A DNA stretch of 64,000 bases from Scilla litardierei (lineage: Eukaryota > Streptophyta > Magnoliopsida > Asparagales > Asparagaceae). Of the stretch, positions 21,258-33,363 are shown in pieces. The stretch lies in the NCBI GenBank assembly GCA_030789695.1, contig CM061141.1:200311600-200375599 (forward strand), written 5' to 3'. The notes below the pieces were generated by a model. That model did no database searches, had not been told where the DNA came from, and saw nothing but the letters and a program-made list of their open reading frames with translations. Position 1 is the stretch's first letter; the number at the start of each line of letters is the position of its first letter. Both the position numbers and the translations under genes were made by a program.

Positions 21258-22251
21258 AGGTTCCTCAGTTGCTGACTTTGGAGTTTTAGTCGCTTTCTAG
21301 TTTTTGTGCGTAGCAGCTCTTTACTTTCTGTTTTAGGTTGGGTGTGTAGCACCATTAGTTTCCTTTCTGCAGTTGTAGCCATGATGGGCATTATTTCCTT
21401 TTTAGACTCTTGTACTTCTGGATATCCTTGTGGAATAAAATGAATGCATCTTTCTTTCAGTACTTTCTGCTGTTCCAAATTTTAAATATGCAAGGACCTA
21501 TTACTATCTGTGGTGTTCCTCATATACTCTTATTGGGTCTGGGCTTCTCAGCCCCGGCCCATGCGGACCTTAGTCACGTCTCGCTTCCGTCGTTTTGGGA
21601 AGCGGGGCGTGACACCAATTCACCTTGCTGAGCCGTTTTGCTCCCGAAATGGTTGCCACTCCTATGACCCGAGCCTGACGCTTCAAGCAAGGACTCAACA
21701 TAGAGATCCGACAGAACTTAGTCGGATGTCAACTGTGCACTCACACCGAGGTCCTAGCTACTGCTCGTGAACATGAGTTCATCGAGAGAGAAAAAAGGCG
21801 TTATATGGCTGCCCCTTTCAGAAGGCCACCACCCCCAAGCACTGCTGTTGGACCCAGCCGACGACCCCCGCCCAATCAAATGTACCGACCCATCCAGCAG
21901 ATGCAGTTCAAGAGGTAGGCCCCACCACCGCGACAAGTGTGTCTTCATTGCAGGAAGCCAGGGCACTTTCGGTCCAAATGCTGGTCTTTTCTGAACCATT
22001 GCCTGATCTGTGAGGCAAAGGACCATGCCGCAAGAGATTTCCTGAAGAGGCCGCCACCTTCTAACTCTGCCCCGGCCAATGCCCCTGCCAAGAATGCACC
22101 GCAGCGACCACCACCATCTACTCAGCAACGTCAACCACTCCCTCCTCAGCAACAAGTGTACCAGTAGACTCGACGACAGGCGCCACCCCAGAGACCCAAG
22201 CTTATACCATGACGGTAGAAGAAGCCGAGGCTACGGACCAAGTAATCACAG

Positions 22252-22327
22252 GTACGAGATATTCCACTAAGCTATACCCTCTATTATTTATAAATCGTAA
22301 GCTTAGACATGATTCTCATAACCGTAG
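22252..22327 (+). other. Predicted intron at Tekay-A gag-protease junction
   Basis: 76 bases bounded by ACAG|GTACGAG and CCGTAG|GT. Removing them joins the Gag end to the sequence leading to the protease DSG site in a single phase-1 frame. The same position and phase are seen in Tekay-B (52565-52680), although the intron sequences differ. Confidence 0.65.
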
Positions 22328-25300
22328 GTACCGTCTTAGTAGCCAATAAACCTGCCCTCACATTGTTCGACTCGGGAGCTACACATTGCCTCTTGGCGAG
22401 TTGATTCGTCCAAACACATGACATCTCTGTTGAACCTCTGACTTCCCATTGGAAGGTCGAGATCACTGGAGGTTCCCTACCGGTAACCAGCGGATGCCTC
22501 AAATGCTCTGTAGTGATTTGTGGATGAGATCTCTTTGCTGACTTCATGGTGATAGCGATGCCAACTTTTGATGATGTTCTTGGGATGGATTGGTTGGGAA
22601 CATTTCATGCCACCATTAACTGTCGTCAAAGGAGGGTAGAATTCGAAATATCCAACCATCCTAAGTTCAAATTCCTCAGCGGAAGCCGATCGGAAGGACC
22701 GGTGAAGTTTTGAGCCAGACTTTCAAAGACGGTGGCAACTGCAGCAGAAGACGAGCAAGAGAAGCCCGAGATAGTTTGAGAATTATTGGATGTATTTCCA
22801 AACGACCTCTTAGGTTTGCCTCCAGATCGAGGCCTTGAATTTACCATTGATCTTATGCCAGGTGCACAACCAGTATCCAAGGGACCCTATCGCATGGCAC
22901 CACTTGAGCTTGAAGAGGTTCGAGCTCAGCTGGACGACCTCATACAGAAAGGATGGATACGACCCAGTGTATCCGCATGAGGTGCTCCAGTGCTCCTCGT
23001 GAAGAAGAAGGACGGATCGCAACGCATGCGCATCGACTACCGGGAGCTGAACAAGATGACAGTGAAGAACAAGTATCCTCTGCCATGCATCGACGACCTG
23101 TTCGACCAGCTTGGAGGATCGAGCGTGTTTTCAAAGATGGACCTGAAGACTGGATATCATCAAGTGAAGGTGAAAAAGAAGGATGTCCACAAGACTGCTT
23201 TTCGGACCAGATATGGACACTACAAATTCTTGGTGATGCCATTTGGTGTGACTAATTCACCTGTTGTATTCTTGAGTCTCATGAACCAGGTCCTATACAA
23301 CCATTTGGACAAGTTCGTAGTCGTCTACATCGATGACATCCTCATCTACTAGAAGGATACTGAGGAGCACAGAGTTCACCTGAGGAAGGTCTTGGAGACG
23401 CTAAGACAACACCAATTGTATGCCAAGTACAGTAAGTGTGAGTTTTGGCTCGACAAGGTGGCTTTCTTGGGCCACATCATATCTGGAGAAGGGATATCCG
23501 TCGACCCTGAGAAGGTAGCTGCTGTTCAGAATTGGCCGGTCCCTAAGACGGTGACTGAGATTCAAGGTTTCCTGGGACTGGCTGGTTACTACAGACGATT
23601 CATCCAGGAGTTCTCGAAGATCGCAGGATCCATGACGTGATTGACGAGAAAGGACGTGGTATTCGTCTGGTCGAAGGCCTGTGAGGATGCATTCCAGGAG
23701 CTGAAGAGAAGACTGACTTCTCCCCTGATTCTGGTCATACCAGACAGAACCGAAGGGTTCGAAGTATTTTGTGACGCTTCTGGCAAAGGACTTGGGTGCG
23801 TGCTGCATCAGCATGGCCGAGTCATCGCTTATGAATCCAGGCAACTGAAGATCCATGAGAAGAACTACCTCATTCATGACTTTGAGTTGGCGGCAGTTAT
23901 ATTTGCTCTAAAGATCTGGAGGCACTTCTTGCTGGGCAAACACGTGAAGATATTCTCGGATCACACGAGTCTCAAATACCTATTCACCCAGAAGGAGCTC
24001 AACATGCGCCAACGACGATGGATCAAGCCGATGGCAGACTATGATATTGACCTTCAGTACCATCTTGGGAAGGTTAATGTCATACCGGATGCTCTGAGTA
24101 GCCTCCCTACAGTGATGACTCTCACATCACAATGGAGGCTTCGACACAAGATTCGAGCCATGGAGATGGATGTCATACTGCCTAGAGTAACGTCTTCGTT
24201 ACTCAACTTGCAGATCCAGTCTGACTTGTTGGACAAGATCAAGGCTGTCCAAGCAGGAGACGAGAAGCTGCAGAAGATCAGAGACATGGTGTTAGTAGGC
24301 CAGAGGCCGGAATTCAAGATCGATGAGGACGGATCTTTGAGATTCGACAACCGCATCTGTGTACCATCTGGAGATGTCAGGAAGCTTTATTAGAGGAAGC
24401 CCACAGCTCTCCTTATTCCATTCATCCAGGAGGTACCAAGATGTATCAGGACTTGCGACTACACTACTGGTGGCATGGGATGACGAGAAGCGTCGCACGC
24501 AGTGTGGCAAAGTGTATAGTGTGCCAACAGGTGAAGGCTGAACATCACCGGTCTGCCGGTTTGTTACAGCCTTTACCCATCCTAGAGTGGAAGTGGCAAC
24601 ACATCACGATGGACTTTGTGACAGGACTGCCCAAGGGCACGAAGCACAATGATGCCGTCTGGGTGATCGTTGATCGATTGACCAAGTCAGTACACTTTAT
24701 TCCTTTCAGAGTGGCCCGTCGACCGAGGTGCTTGCCAAGAAGTATATGGAGGAGATCGTGAAGCTGCATGGTGTCCCTGTCAGTATTATTTCAGACAGAG
24801 ACACTCGATTCACGTCTCACTTTTGGAAGCGCTTGGAGGAGTGTCTGGGGACCCGCTTAAGCTTCAGTACAGCTTATCATCCTCAGACCTAAGGCCAATC
24901 AGAACACACCATTCAGATCCTGGAGGACATGTTGCGTGCGTGTATGCCGGACTTCAAGGGATCTTGGGAGGACCATCTGCATCTCGGAGTTTTCTCACAA
25001 CAACAGCTACCAGGCCAGCATCGGTATGGCGCCTGTTGCAGCGCTATATGGCAGGAAATGTCGTTCCCCCTTGAGCTGGGACGGCGTTGGCGATCGAGAG
25101 CTCATTGGTCCGGATTTGATTGTAGAAGCAGTGGAAGTACTTCGGACCATCAGAGAGAAGCTATAGTTGGCGCAGGATCGATACAACCATTGGGCAGATG
25201 CAAAGCACCAACATTTGGAGTTCCAGCCTGGCGACCATGTATTTTTGAAGATCTCATCGAATCGTGGGATGATTCGCTTTGGACGAAGAGGGAAGCTCAG

Positions 25301-25715
25301 TACTCAATATATTGGTCCATTTGATATCTTGGAGCGAGTAGGCGAGGTGGCCTATCGCCTTGCCTTGCCACCTGCATCGGAAGGAGTGCATGAAGTCTTT
25401 CATGTCTCACAGCTTCGACGCTACGTGAGTGATCCTAGTCATGTTGTGGATTACTCTGAGATTACCATTCGTCCATATCTATCTTATGATCAGCAACCAG
25501 TCAACATATTAGATCGACGACATAAGACCCTCAAGAATAGAGTGATCAATGTTGTCAGGGTCTCGTGGCATCACGACTCACCTGGAGAGTCTACTTTGGA
25601 GCGAGAGGATGATATACAGGGACACTACCCTTATTTGTTTACCGAGTCTGAGGATCTTACTAGTCTTCAGGCTAGTCTCGGAAACAATATTGATGTCGAT
25701 AGTATGTATTCATAA
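22328..25715 (+). pseudogene. pol: Tekay-A pol (PR-RT-RNase H-IN-chromodomain end)
   Basis: A decayed gypsy polyprotein. The protease FDSGATHC is near 22370. RT is at about 22950-23352 with [21 protein letters not shown] and the catalytic YIDDILIY. RNase H is near 23765-24090 with [11 protein letters not shown]. The integrase zinc region HPGGTKMY ... [11 protein letters not shown] is near 24425-24545. The integrase core has TMDFVTGLP near 24610 and SDRDTRF near 24795, with the GQSE region damaged near 24890. The C-terminal GPFDILERVG, ILDRR and a final chromodomain-like tail are at 25300-25660. Premature stops, mostly TGA, occur near 22402, 22527, 22712, 22777, 22978 and 23638, with TAG near 23350 and 25164. 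A frameshift near 24390 and another near 24990 add damage. Integrase has no intron at 24751/24752, unlike Tekay-B. Confidence 0.93.
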
Positions 25716-25868
25716 ACAACATCTCTTGTTTTCTAGATGTTGTGATATTACATTATATTTCATAATATTTTTCTATCTTTTATTTGCTTGAGCTTCTTCA
25801 TAACATCAATTATTTTGTTTTATTAAGTTTGAAATTCTGAGGACTGAATTATTTTAAGGAGGGTAGGA
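25716..25868 (+). other. Tekay-A 3' untranslated end and polypurine tract
   Basis: A short AT-rich stretch ending in AAGGAGGGTAGGA (25856-25868), the plus-strand primer, directly before the 3' LTR. Confidence 0.85.
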
Positions 25869-28800
25869 TGTAACGACCAGTATTTTTCAACACATCAATT
25901 TACATATTTTTTACGTATTTTCAAATTTACTTTATAAATGTAGTCACGAGTTTTATAACAAAACTGATTTCAAAAATTTCTTATAAAAATATTTCGAAGC
26001 ACTAGACTAATTATACTGTATTTCAGTAAGTTCAGATTTCATCAAATACTCAAAACAATTCTGATAAAAATTCATTTTCAATTATTACTATTTTGCCTCA
26101 TTGAATTAATTTTCTATACAAACATCTTCAAAATGTTTTCAAACTTCTACAGTAGCATCCTATGATCATTAGAGCTCCCCACATTAATTTTGTAATTTTC
26201 TGATATCAAATCAACCTAGAACCTGCAAACCCGCTTTCTAAATGTTTTGGCCTAAAACTAGTATCTCCGTAGCTCAAATCCAAAAATGGATCTTGTATTC
26301 GTGATCCTCGCGACGATACGATCACGTGGGTATGTTTTCGTAATTTTTCAGAGTCGTATACGAAAACGGGCTTGTATTCCTCCGTTTTCACTAATTACAT
26401 TACATTTTACAATTACTAAACTACTTTTGCCTACTTACTTCTACCCTAAACCCCCAACAACACCCTTAACCAGCCTCCCTTAGCTGGTGAGATCCAAATA
26501 ATTTGGATCTCATCCACCTACATTAAGTTTTGTGTTCCCCCACTAATTACAAAAATACCATTCCCTAATCTCTATTTAAACCCCATCTCCATGTGCATTA
26601 ACCCACACAGTATCCCTCTCCTTTCATTTTCTTTTCATTCGAACCCAGCAAAACTCAGCCCACGTGCTCTCCCACATCTCTCTCTATCTCTCGCACTCTC
26701 GCACTCTTGCTCTCACCCCCACCGGCCGTCGTCGCCGCCCACCGAGCTCCCGTCGTTGCCTCAGCATCGATCGTCGCCTCCGACTCACCCCTGCCACTCC
26801 AACACGCCCTGGAGAACCACCCGAAGCCATGAACCGCTCCTTTTCTCCCTCTCTCGCTCTTCGCCGTTGTCGGAGCCCGCCACCACCGCCGCTCGCCTTC
26901 GCAGCAGCGCAGCCGTCACTCTCGAGCACCGACGACAACCTCCCCGACTCGCTCTCAATTCCGCCGTGCCTACCACTCTCGCCGCCCGTACATGCCGCCA
27001 TCCCAAGCTGCCCAGTGCCCCACCATCGCCGCTGCCACCGACCGTCGCCTGTCGCTGCCGTTTCGAGCACGCCGTCGACGCCGTGACCACCGCTTCGCCT
27101 CGCCGCCGAGAGCACGACGAGCCCCCTGGCGACGTGAAGGAGCGAAGGTGAGTTGATTTTCGAAACGTATTTTGGTGAAATACGTAAACGTATTTACATA
27201 TATACGCGTATAATTAATTAATAAATGGGTATTATTTGGTTTTAATTCATAACTAAATATATAGACCTCAGAAAACTGTGAGACTAGCTCCAGAAAATCG
27301 AAAATAATATTTTGGATCCAATGGCACTAGTCTCATCTCGATCAGATGCTTAGTTTTTCCAGAATCATTTTTAAGCCTAAAACTTAAATGTGTAAACTTC
27401 ATTCTAAAATCTGTAACCTTTTATTTTCACGTACACTGATACGTGATAAAAATATAGGTTATAGTGATCTTCAAGACGGTTGTTTTGACTACTCATTCGA
27501 TTATTTCCGACTAGTATTGCACCGGGAAGAAATTACGGAATTTTTACATTACTTAAGAAAATTGAGTTTTTAAAATGATTTTCAAGCTTCTGAAAATTAT
27601 AAAAAATCGCATGATCTTCTGAAAATATTTTCCGTTTGAAGTAAAATTATAATATTCATTTTCAGATTATATAAAAATTTTGAACGTTTTTCGACACCGT
27701 TTCAACTGGTTTTGAAAATCAAAACGATAAATATTTAGATAGAAAAGTTGTGTTTTCTAACTGATTATTTTAGCGTTACAGGTACAAACTCTTGTATACC
27801 AACTTTAAAGGAAGCCATAGATCCATTCCCGGCCTGCTACGACGGCCTTGAAATTTGTAAGTCACGACAGATTCTAAATTTAGAAAACTAGTTAAATGTA
27901 CTTGTATGAACTTGTAGAACACCACTTATAGCCTCCGAACGGCTATTGACTTGTACCGAACTAGAGACCTAACCTAATAGCAAAGTAATCAACCAAAGAT
28001 TACTTTACCAACTTTCAACTTTGGTGGTTGTAGCACACAACCATCAACTTGGGTAAATTGTGTGCTAAACCACACTTCCACGTGCTCAAAGCACGGAAGT
28101 AACATCTTTTGTGTTGGACTTGTCTTTATCCTCTCTCTTACTTTCTGGTTTTCAATAAGAAAGTCAACCAGTTGTCTTGGTTTGACTAGTAACATGTGGA
28201 ACATCTTGTGGAACTTTTCGGTAAAGAGCTTGTACTTGACACATCACCGGGGTTTTGGGGTAACTCGCAGTTTTTGAGAGTGCGGGAGTGACTAGAGTTC
28301 ATCTACATGTCAAGCTACCTGGGTGTCGACATCCTATCTAGCTGCCTGTGTTTCGACAAACATATATGCTGCTTGCCAGCATCCTTTCTAGCTGCCTTGG
28401 TTTTCGGCATTCGTCTGGGTAAGCGCACCCGGGTAAGAGATGAACTCAACGGTCACATATTGTATCCTCCGACTTGAGTCACGTAGTCACTTATGCACAG
28501 TCACTGTACTCTACTTGTCATGCTTTTAGATACAACAGCAGCCTGTTACACTTGCACTCCCGCGTTCAGTTGTTCTCACCTTTCGGTGTTGTTTACTTTA
28601 CCACTCAGTTGCTCAGTTACTTTACTTTTTACTTTAGTCTGCTTGTACATAGTTACCCTTGTCATACTTGTACATTACTTCGTTTCTTTATTTAGAATTG
28701 TTGTGACTTACCTTCGGTTCCATTTATGGCACCGGCAGACGACGACCTGATTAAGGAGTTTGCACCAGAGTTCGAGGAGCCTGCATTTGACACAGAAGTC

Positions 28801-29066
28801 GCAGAGTTTTAGCTATTTGTGCTTGTGTATGTGTTGTGCTATGTATTTCCTTTTCGCATCTCCTTTCAATACTTTTTCTTTTTATGTATTTGTGTGTGTG
28901 AGTGTTGCTGCTTGTTTGTACTTTTATTTGGACTGTAATAATGTCTGTACGCTGGTTGAGTGTTTGGTACATCTCTGAGTTGTGGCTATGTTGATTTCAC
29001 TGGTAAATTGCAAGACCTGCAAATAAATCAAATAATTAACTGGCCCCCTGAGAGCGGGTCGTTACA
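25869..29066 (+). repeat. Tekay-A 3' LTR
   Basis: A 3198-bp LTR. It matches the 5' LTR without the organellar insert. It retains CTATTTAAA at 26571-26580 as the likely TATA, a GC-rich island to 27147, a predicted intron 27148-27781 (AAG|GTGAGT to GTTACAG), the exon-like segment 27782-27856, and the acidic micro-ORF 28726-28812. Poly(A)-like AAATAAAT is near 29020. It is followed by CCTTC and LARD-1 LTR part 3. Confidence 0.93.
28726..28812 (+). CDS. Acidic 28-residue micro-ORF near LTR end (3' copy)
   Basis: Same length and frame as the 5' LTR copy. It begins MAPADDDLIKEF. Relative to the 5' copy there are three amino-acid changes and one silent change, as expected for two copies drifting without selection since insertion. 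Confidence 0.45.
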   Translation: MAPADDDLIKEFAPEFEEPAFDTEVAEF

Positions 29067-29295
29067 CCTTCTTTGTGTGGAATCCCTTGTTCGCGACGTT
29101 GAGTGACACAACCTTCGCATCAATCACCATTACGACATTCCACAACCCACCTCCACCAATAAATCCGCAAGTCTAACTCAACCTAGGAGTAGATAGGGAG
29201 TATAGCACCGCTTCCCCGTGTTCAATACCCGCTTGCCACTATACCATGCGCTTACGGTAAACGACATTGTTTCGGAGTTAATTTTGGCCCAATCA
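29067..29295 (+). repeat. LARD-1 5' LTR, part 3 of 3
   Basis: The first five bases are the Tekay-A TSD. The rest matches the end of the 3' LTR (about 36955-37172) and finishes in GGCCCAATCA. The three parts add up to about 1.78 kb after removing duplicated targets, against 1763 bp for the 3' LTR. Confidence 0.88.
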
Positions 29296-29301
29296 AGTTT
29301 A

Positions 29302-29318
29302 TGGCGTCGTTGCCGGGG
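29302..29318 (+). other. LARD-1 primer-binding site (tRNA-Asp)
   Basis: TGGCGTCGTTGCCGGGG lies six bases after the LTR. It differs by one base from the site complementary to plant tRNA-Asp (TGGCGCCGTTGCCGGGG), the usual primer of Athila/Tat elements. Confidence 0.88.
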
Positions 29319-30523
29319 AGGTGTTCCGCCATATTATCTATTTACCCCAATTAGGTTGATTAGATTGCGTTAAACAAAAAAACAAAAAACAAAAAAAACA
29401 TAAAACAAAACAATAAAATAACAGAGATAAAGATTTTTCCCCACCACCTGCTATTATAATTATCTTTATCTCTTCTTGTACCATTGATATCTTTTCCAGG
29501 TTGTTTATTTTTGATTATTCAGGTACAATGAATCAGTCTTGGCATTATTCAGGCAATGATTATTCGGCACAGTATGAGGCTCCAATGGAAGAATGCGAAT
29601 ATTATTCATAGGACCCATACTATCAGATGGAAGGATATGATCAATATTCAGAGTGCTATACCTACTGCGAGTCTTGAGACAAGGAGAGACACATGCCCTA
29701 CGAAAGCCGTGTTTGTCTCTTGAGTCCTAACCATCCACTCAATTTGACACTCAATGCGTTTATGGCAAAGGTAGAGGAGAGCACGGCTGTCAGTGCTATG
29801 TTGAATGAGTCACATGATCGATGGCAGAAAGATATGGCCGAAATCAACAAGTGTCTTTCATATTATGAGCTCGATGGAGAGACTGAGGACATTAATCATC
29901 ACATCTGAGGAGATAGCGGCTGACATACACGATGCATCCAAGGGCGACACATTCACTTCCATACCAACGGAGCCAGAGCTTGTCGCTGAGGAGATCGTGC
30001 ATTGGGATGATGACACAGATATTCATAAGGATCCCGAGTGTTGCCCACCTTCAGAGCTGCCTGAAAATCCTGAGACGAACGACAAGGAACTGTCGTGGTA
30101 CATGAGAGCAGAGATGTATTTTCAGGGAAGTATCGTCTACCTATTTTTTACTTTACATATTTCTTTTGACAATCTTCTTTGGAAAAATTTTATTTTAGGG
30201 AAAATTTTTCCACATCAGATTGATGCGGCTTATCTCTTCCAGGATACAGGTGGAGTCCTTGGAGAGATGCTGGGAGCTGCATTGCTAGAATCTGATGGAA
30301 CCTGTGGAGATACGCACCTGGCGGAGCCACGGAAAGTGCAGATAGGCAGCTACCTGCATCGGCAAAGATATTGGACATGTCTTTTGCTACATGTGGTACC
30401 AATCTAGTAGCATAGTATTTTATTCTTTCAATAAAAACGAATCCTCTCGACAGCAAGAGGACCGTATAGGATTTTATATGCTTTCTTAGTTTAATAAATT
30501 CACCCCATATGATGGCTCAATTA
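29319..30523 (+). other. LARD-1 interior, left part, with decayed short frames
   Basis: After an A-rich tract (about 29370-29420) a short frame begins at the ATG at 29528, rich in Tyr and acidic residues, and is stopped after about 27 codons. A helical, Glu/Lys-rich frame at 29693-29908 resembles the N-terminal region of Athila-type Gag leaders but has no capsid or zinc motif. I see no other genes to the solo LTR. The last five bases (AATTA) are its left TSD. Confidence 0.6.
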
Positions 30524-31260
30524 TGTAACGGCCTGTATTTTTCCAATACTTTTAAATTAAGTATTTAAAGTAAATTCATTTTTAATTGTATTTTATAATG
30601 GTTTGTTAGGAGTCTTAAACTGATTTCAAAATTTATTATAAAAATATTTTGAAGTACCAGACTAGTTATGGAGTATTTTAGTAAAATCGGATTTCGTCAA
30701 ATAACTCTGAAAGATCTGATAAAAATTCATTTTCGGATATTGCAGTTTTGGGTCAATGAATTTATTTTCTATTCAAATGTTTTCAAAACGATTTCAAACT
30801 TCCGCAGTAGCATTCTATGATCATTTAGGGCGCCCCACATTAATTTCGTAATTTTCTGATATTGTTTCAATAGAGAACCCGCAAACCCGCTTTCTAAACG
30901 TTTTGGCCAAAAACTAGTATTTCCGTAGTCCAAACCCTGGAACGGTCTTCGTGTTCGCCATCCTCGTGACGATACGATCCCGTGGGTATGTTTTCGTAAT
31001 TTTTCGGACACGTTTACTAGTAGGGGCATTTTCGTAATTTCGTATTTATCTTTTCACTAATGACTTTCGTTAATGGGGTTTTACCTTCTTAATTACCTTT
31101 CTAATTACCATTACCCTACCTAATCCTACAGCTAACCCAGCCCGTATCTACCCCCCTAATTACTTTTCCTAACCCCCCCAACAACTTAAATGGGTGACAC
31201 GTTTCCCCCCTCTTCTCATTTTTTTTGCAGGCATCCCCTCTCTTCCCCCCCTCTCTAAAC

Positions 31261-31274
31261 CTATATATATATAG
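31261..31274 (+). promoter_or_regulatory. TATA box of the solo LTR in LARD-1
   Basis: CTATATATATATAG is followed after about 35 bases by a C-rich leader. It is the clearest TATA among the Tekay-type LTRs here. Confidence 0.7.
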
Positions 31275-31309
31275 CTGCTCCCCCCTCCTCTCAAAATAAA
31301 CCCACTCTC

Positions 31310-32090
31310 TCAACTCTCTACCCCCGTTCGCATCCCCCACCCTCTCGCTCTCTCTTCATCTCCCCGCCCTCGTCGTCGGAGGGTTGACCAACGTCGCCCC
31401 GACTGCCCCTCAGCCGTGCGACGCCACCTCCGCCACGAACGTGCCCACCGGAGCTCCGCCTCCGCTCCACAGCGCCCACCGAAGAGTCCCCTTCGACGAC
31501 GACGACGACGATCGACAGCAACGTTGCTCAGTCAAGAGTCTCGCCTCCTCCAAGCAGTCACCGCCGACTTCCGCTCCTCCCGACGCCGACGAACGCCTCC
31601 AGCGGCCTCCGCCGCACAGCTGCACCACCGAGCTCCCCAGCGAGCTAAGCCCTCCCCCGCTTCGCCATCCGCCGTCAACCACGTCCCGCTGCCTGCTGCC
31701 AGAGCACGAGCCCACGACCGCCGGAGCTCCGACTGCAACGCCCCCCAAGCTCCGCTCTTCGCCTTCGCTCGTCGTCACCCCGCACCGCCCTCCGTACGTC
31801 GCCGCTTCGCCTGAGAAGCTCCGCCTCGCCAACAGCCGCTGCTCCGCTCTCAGAGGGTCACGCCGACCGCCTCCCTCTGCTGAAGCTCCGACGAGCCCGC
31901 ACCCTCCGCCACGTCCCACGGCGGCATCAACTGCCCCGCCGTCGCTGCCCCCCGGAGACGCCCGCCGCCTTTCCACCTCGGTCGCCGCCCCGCTCGCCGC
32001 CGAGCCCCCTCCGCCGTCGTCGCCCTCCGCCCCCACGCCCACGTTGCTCCGACGAGCACACGCCCCTGCATACGGTAACGAAGAAACAGG
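31310..32090. other. GC-rich, stop-poor island of the solo LTR
   Basis: CpG-rich sequence with a 236-codon open frame (31384-32094, Pro/Ala/Ser/Arg-rich) and a 210-codon opposite frame. Amino-acid make-up follows base composition, so coding is not shown. It ends near a donor-like ACG|GTAACG at about 32075, before AT-rich sequence. Confidence 0.5.
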
Positions 32091-32712
32091 GTAATGGCAA
32101 ACTTGTAAATACGCCGAAAGTTCGTATTTTCGTATTTTAAATTAATTATTAAATGGGTTTTATGGTTTTAAATCCATAAGTAATAATATAGGGCCCAGAA
32201 AAATATGAGACTAGCTCTAGAAAATCAGAAATGACATTCTGGACCCAATGGCGCTAGTTTCATGTCAATTCGACGCTTAGTTTTCTCAGAATTAATTTTT
32301 AAGCCTATAAGTTAAATCCGTTATTTTCGTTTAAAAATCCGTATCTTCTTATTTTCACGTAAACAAATACTTGAGAAAAATATATGTTATATAACTCTCC
32401 GGGACGGTCGTTTTGACACCTCATTTGAACCATTCCGATGTAGATTGCTCCCAGAATAAATTCCTGAATAAATACGTTACTAATTGTAAAATAGATTTTA
32501 AATTGTTTTTGAGCTTTTAAAAATCCTAAAAATTACTATAAGCCTCAGAAAAATATTTCTTCTTGCAGTAAAATTATTTTCACCATATATAGTCTATATA
32601 AAATTTTAGAACCGTTTTCGACACCGTTTCAATCAGTTTTAAAAATCAAAACGATCGAGTTTAATAAATAGAAAATAGGGTACGCTTTAACCAATTGTTC
32701 TTGTGATTTCAG

Positions 32713-32778
32713 GTACCAATCTTCGTGCACCAGCTCTTCCAGCTCCAATCTCGTCTTGCCACGACGAGCTCTAAAATG
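32713..32778 (+). other. Exon-like 66-bp segment in the solo LTR
   Basis: Acceptor TTCTTGTGATTTCAG before it and donor ATG|GTAAGTCACG after it, as in the Tekay-A LTRs. It is the third independent copy of this arrangement. Confidence 0.5.
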
Positions 32779-33256
32779 GTAAGTCACGACAGATTCTAAC
32801 TTTAGAAAAATAGTCTACTGTGCTGGCATGAACTTGTGACACTTCACTTATAGCCTCGAACGGCTATTCAGGTTAAACCAAACTAGAGAACTAAATGAAA
32901 GTAATCTACCAAAGATTACTTTGCCAACTTTCAACTTGGGTAAATTGTGTGCTAGCCACACTACCACGTGCTCAAAGCACGGAAGTAACAGCTTTTGGTG
33001 TTGGACTTGTCTTTATCCTACTTGCTGGTTTTCAATGAGGAAGTCAACCAGTTGACTTGGTTGACTAAGCAACATGTGGAATATCATATGGAACATCGTG
33101 TGGAATATCTTGTGTGGAATATCTGATGGAACATCTCGTGGAACATCTTGTGGAACATCTCGTAATGGATACACATCACTGGGGTTTGGGGTAACTCATT
33201 GTAGTGAGAGTGTGGGAGCTATGACCGGGGGTTCATCTACTTGCGTGTCTGTGTCT

Positions 33257-33363
33257 ACAAGGTCTGCCTGCGTCGGCAAAATTACAAGGTCTGCCTGCGT
33301 CGGCAAAATTACAAGGTCTGCCTGCGTCGGCAAAACTACAAGGTCTGCCTGCGTCGGCAAAAT
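33257..33363 (+). repeat. Tandem repeat, 27 bp x 4
   Basis: Four almost identical head-to-tail copies of a unit beginning ACAAGGTCTGCCTGCGTCGG. There are no unique spacers. A looser 15-bp array of GGAACATCTCGT-like words lies just before it (33076-33165). Confidence 0.93.

Larger units (their letters stand above)
18646..21614 (+). mobile_element. Solo LTR of a Tekay-like element, inserted in Tekay-A gag
   Basis: A 2969-bp single LTR from TGTAACGGCC to GGGGCGTGACA, flanked by perfect CCAAT duplications (18641-18645 and 21615-21619). Its last 30 bases (GGGAAGCGGGGCGTGACA) match the end of the Tekay-B LTRs, so it belongs to a related family. It has a TATA at 19192-19199, a GC-rich island (19250-20040), a 103-bp tandem repeat (20481-20770) and an acidic terminal frame ending at TAG 21255-21257. 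The interior was presumably lost by LTR-LTR recombination. The gag frame closes up exactly if the LTR and one TSD are removed. Confidence 0.93.
18153..22251 (+). pseudogene. gag: Tekay-A gag, split by a solo LTR
   Basis: Part one (18153-18645) holds the Gag capsid region with FRSLHPKTWNGVDGP, AKEWLESTEYNL, ARIWWNSAEDRL and WATFTEHFHTQYF. It has a TAG at 18609 where related Gags have Gln. The frame continues in phase at 21620, after the solo LTR and one copy of its CCAAT duplication. Part two has FAPEMVATP, a good CCHC knuckle (CLHCRKPGHFRSKC near 21940-21980) and a second knuckle whose last Cys is replaced by Phe. More stops occur near 21680, 21918 and 22166. It ends at a predicted intron donor (22251/22252). 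Confidence 0.88.
14323..29066 (+). mobile_element. Tekay-A: degenerate Tekay/Del-type chromovirus
   Basis: The element runs from TGTAACGACC to GGTCGTTACA with CCTTC duplications at both ends (14318-14322 and 29067-29071). The LTRs are 3.7 kb (enlarged by an organellar insert) and 3.2 kb. The interior has gag and pol in the gypsy order PR-RT-RH-IN, with a C-terminal chromodomain-type end. Many stops disable it. LTR divergence varies from about 2% in some stretches to over 10% in the GC-rich island. It interrupts the LARD-1 5' LTR and is itself interrupted by a solo LTR at 18646-21614. Confidence 0.92.

Noticed and set aside
18646..21614. Solo LTR considered as a complete element with its own gag
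   Set aside because: The gag pieces on both sides belong to Tekay-A: they rejoin in frame at the CCAAT duplication, and no primer site or polypurine tract lies inside.
31384..32094. 236-codon open frame in the solo LTR considered as a host gene
   Set aside because: It lies in a CpG-rich island with long frames on both strands; the residues simply follow base composition and no domain is recognisable.
33257..33363. Four-copy 27-bp repeat considered as a CRISPR-like array
   Set aside because: The copies are directly adjacent with no unique spacers, and the setting is a plant LTR. It is an ordinary tandem repeat.
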